This document shows positions 1 to 7,583 of a DNA stretch of 52,469 bases, one piece after another (position 1 is the first letter of the stretch; each line of letters opens with the position of its first letter). This stretch comes from CAG-411 sp963643465 (GTDB lineage Bacteria; Bacillota; Clostridia; Lachnospirales; Lachnospiraceae), in NCBI GenBank assembly GCA_963643465.1, contig CAVIJT010000019.1, positions 1-52,469 of the forward strand, read 5' to 3'. Position numbers and translations under genes: made by a program. The notes beneath the pieces were generated by a model. That model saw only the letters and a list, made by a program, of their open reading frames with translations, was not told where the DNA came from and ran no database searches.

Positions 1-161
1 GGGTTTGAACGAATTAATTTAAGTATATATACAAGAATATGTTAATAAAAAATCGCATACGTTTACGCAAATGGTCTTTTTTTATGTGAAAAAATGTGAT
101 AGTATGCCGTAGTGCGCACAAAAGAAGAGAGGTGAAAGTACATATAGAAAAAATGTAACTG
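1..161 (+). repeat. Leader repeat copy 1 (paired with 3775-3930)
   Basis: This stretch is nearly identical to 3775-3930, with a few substitutions and small indels. Both copies share a TATACAAGAA element, a GCAAATGGTC block running into a T-tract, a GTAGTGCGCAC block and a terminal AGAGAGGTGAAAGTACATA block. Each copy sits upstream of an ABC cassette, so it is best read as a duplicated promoter/5' leader. A short frame (QKKRGESTYRKNVT) is open in both copies but has no start codon in either. Similarity stops abruptly at about 161, where the unique sequence before the peptide gene begins. The window start may cut its left end. Confidence 0.85.
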
Positions 162-169
162 TAAATGAC

Positions 170-206
170 ATTCCCGAAAAAGTATTTTCCACCATTTTTC
201 GGGAAT
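170..206. repeat. 12-bp perfect inverted repeat upstream of peptide gene
   Basis: ATTCCCGAAAAA at 170-181 is the exact reverse complement of TTTTTCGGGAAT at 195-206, with a 13-nt loop. No T-run follows, so it is not a normal terminator. A smaller inverted repeat, CTTGAT/ATCAAG, lies at 219-232. The arms resemble the TTTCCCGAAA sites at 32536-32647. It could be an operator or a 5' UTR structure for the gene at 302. Confidence 0.6.
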
Positions 207-301
207 ATACAAGAATCACTTGATAAATCAAGTTACCCAATTATAACATAAGGTAGATGGTTGTCAAGTAGGAGAAAAAAACAAAGGAAGGTGTTATTAT
301 A

Positions 302-712
302 ATGAAACTTTTAAACAAAATGTTAGTTTTAACAATGGCTGGTGTCGTAAGCTTTGGATCATTTGGTTCGACAGCTTCTGCAAGAAATATCGGAGACTTG
401 GACGGTTATACCGTATATTATGATAAAACTACATTAACAACCAAATTAAAAAAGACAACAGCAAAGCAGGAAACAGTAATTAATTTAAAAAATGATAGCG
501 GATCTGCATGGATTACTTTTCGAATGAGAAACGCAAATGGTGGCGGGAATTATGGCACTGTTGCATTACAAAGAGGAAGTAGAGCTATCATGTGTACATC
601 AGGAGCAGCAAAAGATGAAAATTATAAACTGGGTATGTCAAAGACATATGATACAGGTGGTGGACAGGTAACCATAGTTGAAGGTACATGGTCACCAGAT
701 CCTAGATCATAA
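302..712 (+). CDS. Small secreted protein, bacteriocin-like peptide candidate
   Basis: A 136-residue exported protein of unknown function. Residues 1-27 form a signal peptide (KLLNK, hydrophobic core, AxA-type end at TASA), leaving a mature chain of about 109 residues. That chain is Gly/Ser/Thr-rich, probably beta-structured, has a single Cys and ends in EGTWSPDP. The AAGGAAGGTG ribosome site supports ATG at 302. It heads a cassette of two membrane proteins, an immunity-type ABC ATPase and a lipoprotein, from which it is separated by a 16-bp hairpin. This is the usual place for a bacteriocin or other secreted-peptide gene. I cannot assign a family; the GTW ending is only loosely reminiscent of bacteriocin-like secreted peptides. 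The second cassette lacks this gene. Confidence 0.65.
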   Translation: MKLLNKMLVLTMAGVVSFGSFGSTASARNIGDLDGYTVYYDKTTLTTKLKKTTAKQETVINLKNDSGSAWITFRMRNANGGGNYGTVALQRGSRAIMCTSGAAKDENYKLGMSKTYDTGGGQVTIVEGTWSPDPRS

Positions 713-722
713 GTAGAGGTAT

Positions 723-760
723 ATACACTTTCATACTTTATATGAAGTATGAAAGTGTAT
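723..760 (+). terminator. 16-bp perfect hairpin between peptide gene and ABC genes
   Basis: ATACACTTTCATACTT (723-738) and its exact reverse complement (745-760) enclose a 6-nt loop. The sequence after it is TCATTGG, not a T-run. It is therefore more likely an attenuating, processing or RNA-stabilising hairpin that separates peptide expression from the downstream genes than a full terminator. Confidence 0.65.
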
Positions 761-850
761 TCATTGGTATAAAGTGTTTAGTCGTATTTCTCATAATAGT
801 TATGGCGTTTATGGAACAATATGAAAAGAGAGGAAATGAGGAAAGAAACT

Positions 851-1669
851 ATGAAGTCCATATATTTTAAGCGGTTTAAAAATAAATATCTATTTATTTC
901 GATTATGCTTTTGTTTTTTGTGTTAGCATGTTCATTTCTTATACATAGCGAAATTTTAGAAATTTTATTTTATGATTATAGTGGTGAAATTTCGGGAAAT
1001 ATAACGGAGTATGAGCATAAGAAGTTTTTAATTGATAGTGTGCTGTACTGGGAATTTTGGCTTCAAGACGGAGTTTGGTATGATGAAAATATTTTTCCAA
1101 TCTATGCAATTATAGCAGCACTTCCTTTTCTGGCTGAAATCAACACATATTTTAAAGTGGGAGCAAATAGATTTGCAAATAGAAGAAAAGAACTTGGAAA
1201 ATCCATTGCCTCTTATGGATTAATGGGAGGATTAAGCATAAGTTTAGGTTTTCTACTATATTTTTTAGTAGGTTGTTATTTTTGCCTTCCTGAAATTCAA
1301 AGTTTAGGCGGATTTGAATCAATTTTTAATTATAATCTGTACCATGAACATCCATTTTTGTTTTTGTGTTTTATGGATTTTACCATTTATTTTCTTTTTG
1401 GAATTTTATTTGCCATTATGACTTGTGGAACGCTACTTTGTTTTAATAACAAGCTTACCGGTATCATTTTTCCGATGTTTGTGTATGTGGTCGGCTCTTA
1501 TATAGGAAATGGATTTGGGATTAGAATATTACAGATTTCATCTTGTACCACAGTATTTTGTACCAATTACACAACCGGTCAATGTTTTGTTCCTCTTATT
1601 TCTTTGGTCATGATTGATGCTGTTTTACTAATTTGCGGAGTTAAGAAAAATGAAAAAATTGTATTATAA
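851..1669 (+). CDS. ABC-2-like membrane subunit, cassette 1 (first permease)
   Basis: A 272-residue polytopic membrane protein with about six or seven hydrophobic segments: one near the N-terminus (YLFISIMLLFFVL), a 60-70 residue outer loop, then a cluster through to the C-terminus. Probable membrane subunit of the ABC transporter encoded downstream. ATG at 851 is chosen because GAGGAAAG lies about 6-8 nt upstream; ATGs at 821 and 836 are in frame but worse placed. The end overlaps the next gene by 20 nt, implying translational coupling. Sequence alone gives no family beyond ABC-2/lantibiotic-immunity-type permease. Confidence 0.7.
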   Translation: MKSIYFKRFKNKYLFISIMLLFFVLACSFLIHSEILEILFYDYSGEISGNITEYEHKKFLIDSVLYWEFWLQDGVWYDENIFPIYAIIAALPFLAEINTYFKVGANRFANRRKELGKSIASYGLMGGLSISLGFLLYFLVGCYFCLPEIQSLGGFESIFNYNLYHEHPFLFLCFMDFTIYFLFGILFAIMTCGTLLCFNNKLTGIIFPMFVYVVGSYIGNGFGIRILQISSCTTVFCTNYTTGQCFVPLISLVMIDAVLLICGVKKNEKIVL

Positions 1670-2393
1670 AAAAATATTGCCGATAGTTGTAGTTCTTTTG
1701 TTTGCAATATTATTGGGATTCTTACAGTGTAAGGTGCTGGCTGTAAAGTTTGAGCATATGTGTAATCTGGAAAATTATTATCCGGATCTTTATGATTTTT
1801 TGAGTTACATATTGGTAGGCGATAATGTAGGACATATCTTTTATCTGGAAAAGAATGATATGGGATTGATGTTTCAACCATTATCATTTTTAGTATTTGG
1901 ATTATTTATTGCCGGATTTAATTTTCTTGTAAAACCTAGAGGATATTATCAATTTGTATATGCAAGAAAGGAAAAAGAGAAAACATTTGTGAATGGCATT
2001 TTCAAAGAGCAGCTCTCTCTTATTTTCATTTACAGTATAGTATATTATGCATCTATATTTGTTTGTAGTTATATTTATGGATACGAAAGTACAAAACTGG
2101 ACAAGATTTTGACTGCGTTGTTATTAGGGGTAGTTTCAAAAATCGTTTTTTTTGTGGTGATAAAAGTGATTCTTTTGTATGTCTTTTTAAGAAGAGGCAT
2201 TACAGATTCGATTCTGACGGGAATTATTCTGGTGGTCACGATATTGATGTTTGATGTGGCAGTGGAATGCAAAGGAATTAACTTGCTACTTTTTTCGAGT
2301 GAGAGTAATTTCTTAGGTATGTTCGTACTTGTCCTATTGGGAACTGTTATACATTGTATAAATAGAAAGATTGATTTATTGAAATTAGATTAG
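1650..2393 (+). CDS. ABC-2-like membrane subunit, cassette 1 (second permease)
   Basis: A 247-residue membrane protein. An N-terminal segment (ILPIVVVLLFAILLGFL) is followed by an outer loop and about five more hydrophobic stretches. It starts inside the previous gene and is followed 20 nt later by the ATPase gene, so the two membrane proteins plus ATPase probably form one transporter, as in LanE-LanG-LanF sets. No conserved catalytic motif is visible and the assignment rests on topology and position. Confidence 0.7.
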   Translation: MKKLYYKKILPIVVVLLFAILLGFLQCKVLAVKFEHMCNLENYYPDLYDFLSYILVGDNVGHIFYLEKNDMGLMFQPLSFLVFGLFIAGFNFLVKPRGYYQFVYARKEKEKTFVNGIFKEQLSLIFIYSIVYYASIFVCSYIYGYESTKLDKILTALLLGVVSKIVFFVVIKVILLYVFLRRGITDSILTGIILVVTILMFDVAVECKGINLLLFSSESNFLGMFVLVLLGTVIHCINRKIDLLKLD

Positions 2394-2413
2394 ATTGGTG
2401 ATGGAGAAAGATA

Positions 2414-3037
2414 ATGATTAGTATAAAAAATTATTCAAAAACATTAAAGAAACAAAAGATACTGGATGATATAACGCTTACTTTAGAAGAAGGGCAATGT
2501 TATGGCTTCGTAGGATACAATGGATGTGGAAAGACTATGTTACTTAGAGCCGTATGCGGATACATTAAACCAGATCAGGGTGATGTAGATGTGGATGGTA
2601 TTTCCATGAAAGATAATTATATGAAGGATGCCGGTATCATAATAGGGGAACCTCAATTTATGGGAGGGTATTCAGGTATGGAAAATTTGGAAATTCTTGC
2701 AGCAATACGAAAGAAAGTTTCCACAACGGAGATTGAGGAGTGGCTTGATAAAGTGGGACTTCTAAAAGAAAAAGACAAAAAATACAGACAATACTCTCTT
2801 GGAATGAAACAGAAATTAAGAATAGCGCAGGCTTTTATGGAGGACCCGAAGTATTTTATATTAGACGAACCTTTTAATGCATTAGATAAGAAAAGTGTAG
2901 AAAGAGTGGAAGATTTGATAAATTGCGAGAAAAAGAAAGGAAAAACCATTTTACTGACAAGTCACGATGAACGAAATATTGCAAGATTATGTGACAAGGT
3001 ATATGAAATGGAAGAAGGGAGAATTTGTTATGAATAA
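2414..3037 (+). CDS. ABC transporter ATP-binding protein, immunity type (LanF/BcrA-like)
   Basis: A 207-residue ATPase. Visible motifs: Walker A GYNGCGKT (34-41), signature YSLGMKQK, Walker B YFILDEPFNALD and H-loop TSHDE. The Q-loop position reads IIGEPQ, with Glu where most ABC proteins have Gln; a Glu loop is known for lantibiotic-immunity LanF ATPases. It should energise the two preceding membrane subunits at the cytoplasmic face, probably to expel a peptide or membrane-active compound. It is short for the family, lacking a C-terminal extension, and overlaps the lipoprotein gene by 8 nt. It is clearly paralogous to the ATPase at 5723-6376. Confidence 0.88.
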   Translation: MISIKNYSKTLKKQKILDDITLTLEEGQCYGFVGYNGCGKTMLLRAVCGYIKPDQGDVDVDGISMKDNYMKDAGIIIGEPQFMGGYSGMENLEILAAIRKKVSTTEIEEWLDKVGLLKEKDKKYRQYSLGMKQKLRIAQAFMEDPKYFILDEPFNALDKKSVERVEDLINCEKKKGKTILLTSHDERNIARLCDKVYEMEEGRICYE

Positions 3038-3620
3038 AAAGTGTTTCATAATAACTGTTTTGCTCTGCGGTTGTTTCTTATGTAGCTGCTCAAAATATGA
3101 GCATTCCAATACGGTAAAGGTTTACGATACCAATGATTTAGAAGGATTATCTGAAGAAGAAATTGCTGCCATAAAGGAAGAAGAGGAATTTATGGCTAAT
3201 AGTAATAAAATAGAATTTAGTGGGGTGTGTGAAGAACTGAAAAAGATAGGTTTTGAAGAAAAATTGGACACTTATCTTTACCAGTATCTTGGAAAAAATG
3301 AATATATTCAGGTCACCATTACATCAAAAGATGGAGAGCATTGTTCTAGAATAAAGGTTGACATAAATCCTGAGTATTTTCAAAGTGATGATAATAATAA
3401 GGAATTGTCAGATGCATTGAATACAATACTTTCAAATCTTGATGAAGAATTTGATGAAACATTGTTAAGTGATATCGTGGATAGTATTTCCAATCTGGAC
3501 TTTGGAGATGATGTAGATTATGAATGTACAGATGATATTATACTAAATGCTTCCAAAGGTCTTGAAGAGAATAACGGATATAGTCTTTTAATACAAATGA
3601 AATATGAAAGTGCTGAATAA
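3030..3620 (+). CDS. Cassette-associated lipoprotein
   Basis: A 196-residue protein with a lipoprotein signal: hydrophobic segment 5-17 and lipobox LCSC with the acylated Cys at 20. The mature part is acidic (many Glu/Asp) and predicted to face outward. ATG at 3030 lies inside the ATPase end, with GAAGGGAG upstream, so the two are coupled. Immunity operons often end with a lipoprotein that binds the cognate peptide (LanI-like), and that is my inference here; no family motif is recognised. Confidence 0.7.
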   Translation: MNKKCFIITVLLCGCFLCSCSKYEHSNTVKVYDTNDLEGLSEEEIAAIKEEEEFMANSNKIEFSGVCEELKKIGFEEKLDTYLYQYLGKNEYIQVTITSKDGEHCSRIKVDINPEYFQSDDNNKELSDALNTILSNLDEEFDETLLSDIVDSISNLDFGDDVDYECTDDIILNASKGLEENNGYSLLIQMKYESAE

Positions 3621-3722
3621 TGCTACAGCGTTTGTGTTATGTATTAAATTTGGAGTTTGTCCTCTTTTGGTATCAAATAAGAAATGTTTAGTTCTACATA
3701 ATGACCGTTCGAACAAAAAAAG

Positions 3723-3750
3723 TACCATTGACGCAAATGGTATTTTTTTT
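3723..3750 (+). terminator. Rho-independent terminator, cassette 1
   Basis: TACCATT (3723-3729) pairs with AATGGTA (3736-3742) across a 6-nt loop and is followed by eight T. It lies about 100 nt after the lipoprotein stop codon. Confidence 0.75.
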
Positions 3751-3774
3751 ATCATTTTATGTGATAGGATAAGG

Positions 3775-3930
3775 GGGTTCTAACGAATTACTTTAAGATA
3801 TACAAGAATATGTTAATAAAAAATCGGACGTTTACGCAAATGGTCTTTTTTTATGTGAAAAAATGTGATAGTATGCCGTAGTGCGCACAAAAGAAGAGAG
3901 GTGAAAGTACATATAGAAAAAATGTCACTG
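3775..3930 (+). repeat. Leader repeat copy 2
   Basis: Second copy of the 1-161 leader, with the same block order (TATACAAGAA, GCAAATGGTC plus T-tract, GTAGTGCGCAC, AGAGAGGTGAAAGTACATA). It diverges after the shared AGAAAAAATGT block. It presumably drives cassette 2. The repeat suggests that the second cassette arose by duplication or by insertion through this element. Confidence 0.85.
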
Positions 3931-4049
3931 GTGATACGCAGAAAGAACAAACTGTTACAAAAGGAATGTCTACACCGATTACTTTAGTGGAAAAAATGCG
4001 AACAACAGATAATAAAGCAGATGTTAAACTGCACAATTTGGAGGAAAAT

Positions 4050-4931
4050 ATGAGAGAGAATTTGGTTTTCAATTTTAAAATAATGGTTCGGCAAAAGACC
4101 TTTCAGTTTGCCTTTGGAGTTATGCTATTGATTTGTATAGGGTTACCGCTTTTTTACTATACGAAATACTTTGGAGCATATGAGTATGAATTGCCTTCTG
4201 CGGATAGTGTATTTATTGCTTCTAATGGTAGTGTATATTGGGAATATCTTTCTTTAGTGTTGCCTTGCTTTTTATTATTGCCATATGGTTTTTCTTATAT
4301 GAATGAACATAAAAGTGGAGTAGCAATTTATATACAGGCAAGAAAACAACGAAAAAAGTATTATTATTCACAAATGATAACTTGTTTTCTTGGAACCATG
4401 ATGGTGATAACAATTCCGTTTATCATAAATATTATTTTGAATAGTATCTTGTTTCCAAATAGCGGAAATAATGAGGTTTGGGGAAATGGATACCATAAAT
4501 ATTCATTAGGTTATCAATATTCTGTTATGGGAGAGGGATATTATAAAAATACAATTGCACATGGAGCTTTCTTTAAACATTTATTTATTGATTATCCTCA
4601 AATAAGCAATTTATTGATTGCAATAGTGAGTGGTTTTGTTTTAGGTTTGATTGCTTGTTTGTTTTATAGCATCTCGCTTCTTGTGAAAAGAGGAAGTGTA
4701 TGGTTGTTACTTTCTAGTTATCTTATCTTTCAGGTGTTTCATGTTTTAGACAGTTTGTGGGATAAAGCATGTTTTGGAGGTTATTATATAAATTTGAAAA
4801 TTTTAGATTATTGTAGTGGGGGCTTACCGCAATATGGAAAATTCTATCCAGTCATGTTTGGAATTTTAATTTTTCTAACATTTGTTAGCTTGATAATTGT
4901 ACATATGCAAATAAAGAAAGATGAGGGTTAG
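4050..4931 (+). CDS. ABC-2-like membrane subunit, cassette 2 (first permease)
   Basis: A 293-residue polytopic membrane protein. It has an N-terminal hydrophobic segment (FAFGVMLLICIGLPLF), then about five more, with a long loop around residues 125-170. ATG at 4050 is preceded by TTTGGAGGAAAAT, a strong ribosome site; the open frame extends upstream to about 3880 but without a better start. It has the same position and layout as the gene at 851, though the sequence is diverged. Probable transporter subunit of cassette 2; substrate unknown. Confidence 0.72.
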   Translation: MRENLVFNFKIMVRQKTFQFAFGVMLLICIGLPLFYYTKYFGAYEYELPSADSVFIASNGSVYWEYLSLVLPCFLLLPYGFSYMNEHKSGVAIYIQARKQRKKYYYSQMITCFLGTMMVITIPFIINIILNSILFPNSGNNEVWGNGYHKYSLGYQYSVMGEGYYKNTIAHGAFFKHLFIDYPQISNLLIAIVSGFVLGLIACLFYSISLLVKRGSVWLLLSSYLIFQVFHVLDSLWDKACFGGYYINLKILDYCSGGLPQYGKFYPVMFGILIFLTFVSLIIVHMQIKKDEG

Positions 4932-4936
4932 GAGAA

Positions 4937-5707
4937 ATGTTCAAGAAAAAATATGTATCTATTTTTTTTCTTTTACCTATTATCTGTGTGTATAGATTTG
5001 ATTTGTTTTTGTATGCAGAACCAATGGATGAACGAATTGGGGAAGTCTTTTTGATGCACTTTTTTGGTGGAAGTTATAAAATGGATGAATTGGATATGAC
5101 AGTTTCCGTATTAGGTTTAATTGGAATTGTTTTTTTAGATTTATTGTTTTCAGACTATATTGCACAGGATATCCGGGTGAATTCGGAATATATTTTTTCA
5201 AGATATTCCAATCGGTTGGTATGGTATGTAAAAAAACTAAAAGGAGTTATGGCATACTCTGTTCTTGGGATAATTCTTTATATGCTTCCTTATGCTTGTA
5301 ATGCACAAATGACAGCTACACAAAGGATTGGAAGTCAAGATATTCAGATTTTGTTGTGTACATTTTTGATGTTAAGTTTATTCCTGTATTGTAGCATTTT
5401 AGTTATTAATTTATTTAGTATACGTTTTGGAAATAGCATTGGTTTCCTTATTACATACACAATACTAATCGTGAGTACCATACTAACAATGAATTTACAA
5501 AAAATACATTCAGGGCAACCGATTGTTATGCTTATACATAGGCTAAATCCAATGTCTAATATTTTGGTGAGTTGGAATTTTAATGATATTTATGTGAAAT
5601 GGGGAATTGGATACTATTTAGGACTTGGAGTTTTGCTTTCTTTGATTGGTTGGATAAAATTAAGAAAAATCGAGATTGGAATTCGTATGAGGACAGATGT
5701 TTCGTAA
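4937..5707 (+). CDS. ABC-2-like membrane subunit, cassette 2 (second permease)
   Basis: A 256-residue membrane protein with about six hydrophobic segments. It starts 5 nt after the previous stop, with GGAG just upstream of ATG. It is followed 15 nt later by the ATPase gene. It probably pairs with the preceding protein as the membrane half of the transporter. The call rests on topology and operon position; no diagnostic motif is seen. Confidence 0.72.
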   Translation: MFKKKYVSIFFLLPIICVYRFDLFLYAEPMDERIGEVFLMHFFGGSYKMDELDMTVSVLGLIGIVFLDLLFSDYIAQDIRVNSEYIFSRYSNRLVWYVKKLKGVMAYSVLGIILYMLPYACNAQMTATQRIGSQDIQILLCTFLMLSLFLYCSILVINLFSIRFGNSIGFLITYTILIVSTILTMNLQKIHSGQPIVMLIHRLNPMSNILVSWNFNDIYVKWGIGYYLGLGVLLSLIGWIKLRKIEIGIRMRTDVS

Positions 5708-5722
5708 GAAAGGAAATGGGTT

Positions 5723-6376
5723 ATGAATAAATTGGAAATACTACATTTATCCAAAGAAATAGATGGTATTTCTTTGTTAAATGACATTAATATACAAATG
5801 GTACAAGGTAAAATTTATGGTATAGTAGGAAAAAATGGTTCAGGAAAGACCATGTTTTTTCGAATGTTAGCAGGATTAATAAATCCTAGTGAAGGAGAAA
5901 TTAGTTTCAATGGCGAGAAAAATATGTTCGGGAAAAAAATTGCATATTCGTTAGGAATTTTAATTGAAAACGCGGGAATGTATCCAGAGTTTTCCGGATT
6001 CGAAAATTTAAAATTGCTTGCATCCATTAGAAAAAAAGTCAGAGATGAAGATATCAGAGATGCAATAGAACGTGTGGGATTATGTGCAAACGATAAAAGA
6101 AAAATAAAGAAATATTCTCTAGGAATGAAACAACGCATTACAATAGCGCAGGCTATTATGGAAAAACCGGAAGTGTTATTATTAGATGAACCAACAAATG
6201 CATTGGATGAAAAAGGGGTAGAGGAAATTCGTCAAATTATATTAGAAGAGAAAAAGAGAGGGGCAATTGTTTGTCTGGCAAGCCATAATGCGGAAGATAT
6301 ACAAGTGTTATGTGACGAAATATATGAGATTAAGGAAGGAACGTTTTATCATGTTGAAAAAGATCATAAAGAATAA
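5723..6376 (+). CDS. ABC transporter ATP-binding protein, immunity type, cassette 2
   Basis: A 217-residue ATPase with Walker A GKNGSGKT (36-43), signature YSLGMKQR, Walker B VLLLDEPTNALD and H-loop ASHN. The Q-loop position reads LIENAGMYP, again Glu instead of Gln as in LanF-type immunity ATPases. It ends with the same kind of tail as its cassette 1 paralogue (VLCDEIYEIKEG against RLCDKVYEMEEG). It would power the two membrane subunits upstream. It overlaps the next gene by 26 nt. Confidence 0.88.
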   Translation: MNKLEILHLSKEIDGISLLNDINIQMVQGKIYGIVGKNGSGKTMFFRMLAGLINPSEGEISFNGEKNMFGKKIAYSLGILIENAGMYPEFSGFENLKLLASIRKKVRDEDIRDAIERVGLCANDKRKIKKYSLGMKQRITIAQAIMEKPEVLLLDEPTNALDEKGVEEIRQIILEEKKRGAIVCLASHNAEDIQVLCDEIYEIKEGTFYHVEKDHKE

Positions 6377-7034
6377 AGGCGTGCTACTGATTGGTTTTAT
6401 TTGTTGCGTCATATGTTTGTGTTGCATTGCCAGACAGGTTGGGTATAAGAATGCCCCAATTTCAACGGAGATGACTCTTGAAGAATTAGAAAAGCAAAAT
6501 ATAAGAGTTCAGTATGTGGATGAGGCAGAAGGATGTACAGATGAATATTTTGAAGATTTTGTGCAAGAGCAAATAGAGGAAGCAGAAAATTGCCCTAATA
6601 TATTGCTTGTGAAACCTACTGAACAGATTTATTTTAATAAGGATATGGTTTTACAACAAGTTGAGGTAAAACAAGTTATAAAGGGCAAATGTTCTTATGA
6701 TAAAGTATGGATAACAAATGGACTTTCTTCTTCCCTTTCTTATAATGGAACCGATGTAATCTTATCAGGAATGGAGAGATCCTTTATGCAGACAGATTGT
6801 GAGTATTTACTGTTTTGCAATGCTTCCTATGTCAATAAATATTCTGATAAAAAAATATATTCAGAAGCAGAAAATATGTGGATCGGATGTTTCAATGTTA
6901 CGAGAGATTGTGTCACTACAGTAGAGGGGGACTTATGCTATTATAATCCTGCAATAGAATATTATAGCACCAATAAGAAATTGCTTAATAGTTATATGGA
7001 AACCAAACATTCATTGATAGATAAATATTTGTAA
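6351..7034 (+). CDS. Membrane-anchored protein of cassette 2
   Basis: A 227-residue protein with one N-terminal membrane anchor (about residues 13-28, GVLLIGFICCVICLCC) and a mostly polar, probably extracellular remainder. There is no proper lipobox, unlike the cassette 1 counterpart at 3030. ATG at 6351 is preceded by AAGGAAGGA at a 10-nt spacing, within the ATPase gene end. By position it is the accessory or immunity protein of the transporter. No family is recognised. Confidence 0.65.
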   Translation: MLKKIIKNKGVLLIGFICCVICLCCIARQVGYKNAPISTEMTLEELEKQNIRVQYVDEAEGCTDEYFEDFVQEQIEEAENCPNILLVKPTEQIYFNKDMVLQQVEVKQVIKGKCSYDKVWITNGLSSSLSYNGTDVILSGMERSFMQTDCEYLLFCNASYVNKYSDKKIYSEAENMWIGCFNVTRDCVTTVEGDLCYYNPAIEYYSTNKKLLNSYMETKHSLIDKYL

Positions 7035-7053
7035 GGTGATAGGAGCAAAGAAT

Positions 7054-7099
7054 AAGGACACTTTTTGATAGTCGATTAAGATATCAAAAAAGTGTCCTT
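7054..7099. terminator. Bidirectional terminator between cassette 2 and panD
   Basis: AAGGACACTTTTTGATA (7054-7070) pairs with the complementary arm at 7082-7099, with one bulged A. It lies between convergent genes and is flanked by T/A tracts on both sides. Confidence 0.8.
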
Positions 7100-7106
7100 T
7101 TAAAAT

Positions 7107-7496
7107 TTACATATCCTCTAAACGTCCATGTTTTTCATAAGTGGTCTTTCTGACAATCTGATTGTCGTCATCTACAAAAACTACATTTGGTTTATGTTCT
7201 TTTGCTTCTTCCGGAGTCATCTGTGCATAAGACATAATGATGATTTTGTCGTTTACAGAAACGCAGCGGGCAGCCGCACCGTTTAAACAAATCATGCCGG
7301 AACCCGGTTCTCCGGCAATGGTGTAAGTTTCAAAACGGTTGCCGTTGTTTACATCTACAATTTGTACATATTCATATTCTAAAATACCAGCGGCTTCCAA
7401 AAGATTCGGATCAACAGTAATGCTTCCAACATAGTCCAGTTCTGCCTGAACAACAGTTGCACGATGAATTTTTCCTTTTAACATATTTACTAACAT
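7107..7496 (-). CDS. panD: Aspartate 1-decarboxylase
   Basis: Converts L-aspartate to beta-alanine for pantothenate synthesis. The 129-residue length fits the family (about 126-140). The self-processing site is visible as ELDYVGSITVD: cleavage between Gly and Ser makes the pyruvoyl cofactor. The end region (ITPEEA-like MTPEEAKEHKPNVVFVD) is also typical. ATG at 7496 is preceded by AAAGGAATGG; the frame extends upstream to 7547 but without a better site. Last gene of the minus-strand pan operon, after panC. Confidence 0.95.
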   Translation of the reverse strand: MLVNMLKGKIHRATVVQAELDYVGSITVDPNLLEAAGILEYEYVQIVDVNNGNRFETYTIAGEPGSGMICLNGAAARCVSVNDKIIIMSYAQMTPEEAKEHKPNVVFVDDDNQIVRKTTYEKHGRLEDM

Positions 7497-7583
7497 GTTT
7501 CCATTCCTTTCTTGTAACCTGTGACACAGGTATGGTGAATTAATCATATCTATTCAGAACCTCTTCCCCCATATTGAATAGAA

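Larger units (their letters stand above)
3621..4049 (+). other. Intergenic region between the two ABC cassettes
   Basis: This 429-nt stretch holds the terminator of cassette 1 (3723-3750), the second leader repeat (3775-3930) and a frame (residues such as DTQKEQTVTKGMSTPITLVEKM) open into the next permease. The permease start with the proper ribosome site is at 4050. The peptide gene found at this place in cassette 1 is absent. Confidence 0.7.

Noticed and set aside
3901..4049. Reading the permease of cassette 2 from an upstream start at 3966
   Set aside because: The ATG at 3966 has no ribosome site; ATG at 4050 has TTGGAGG at proper spacing and begins the membrane protein proper.
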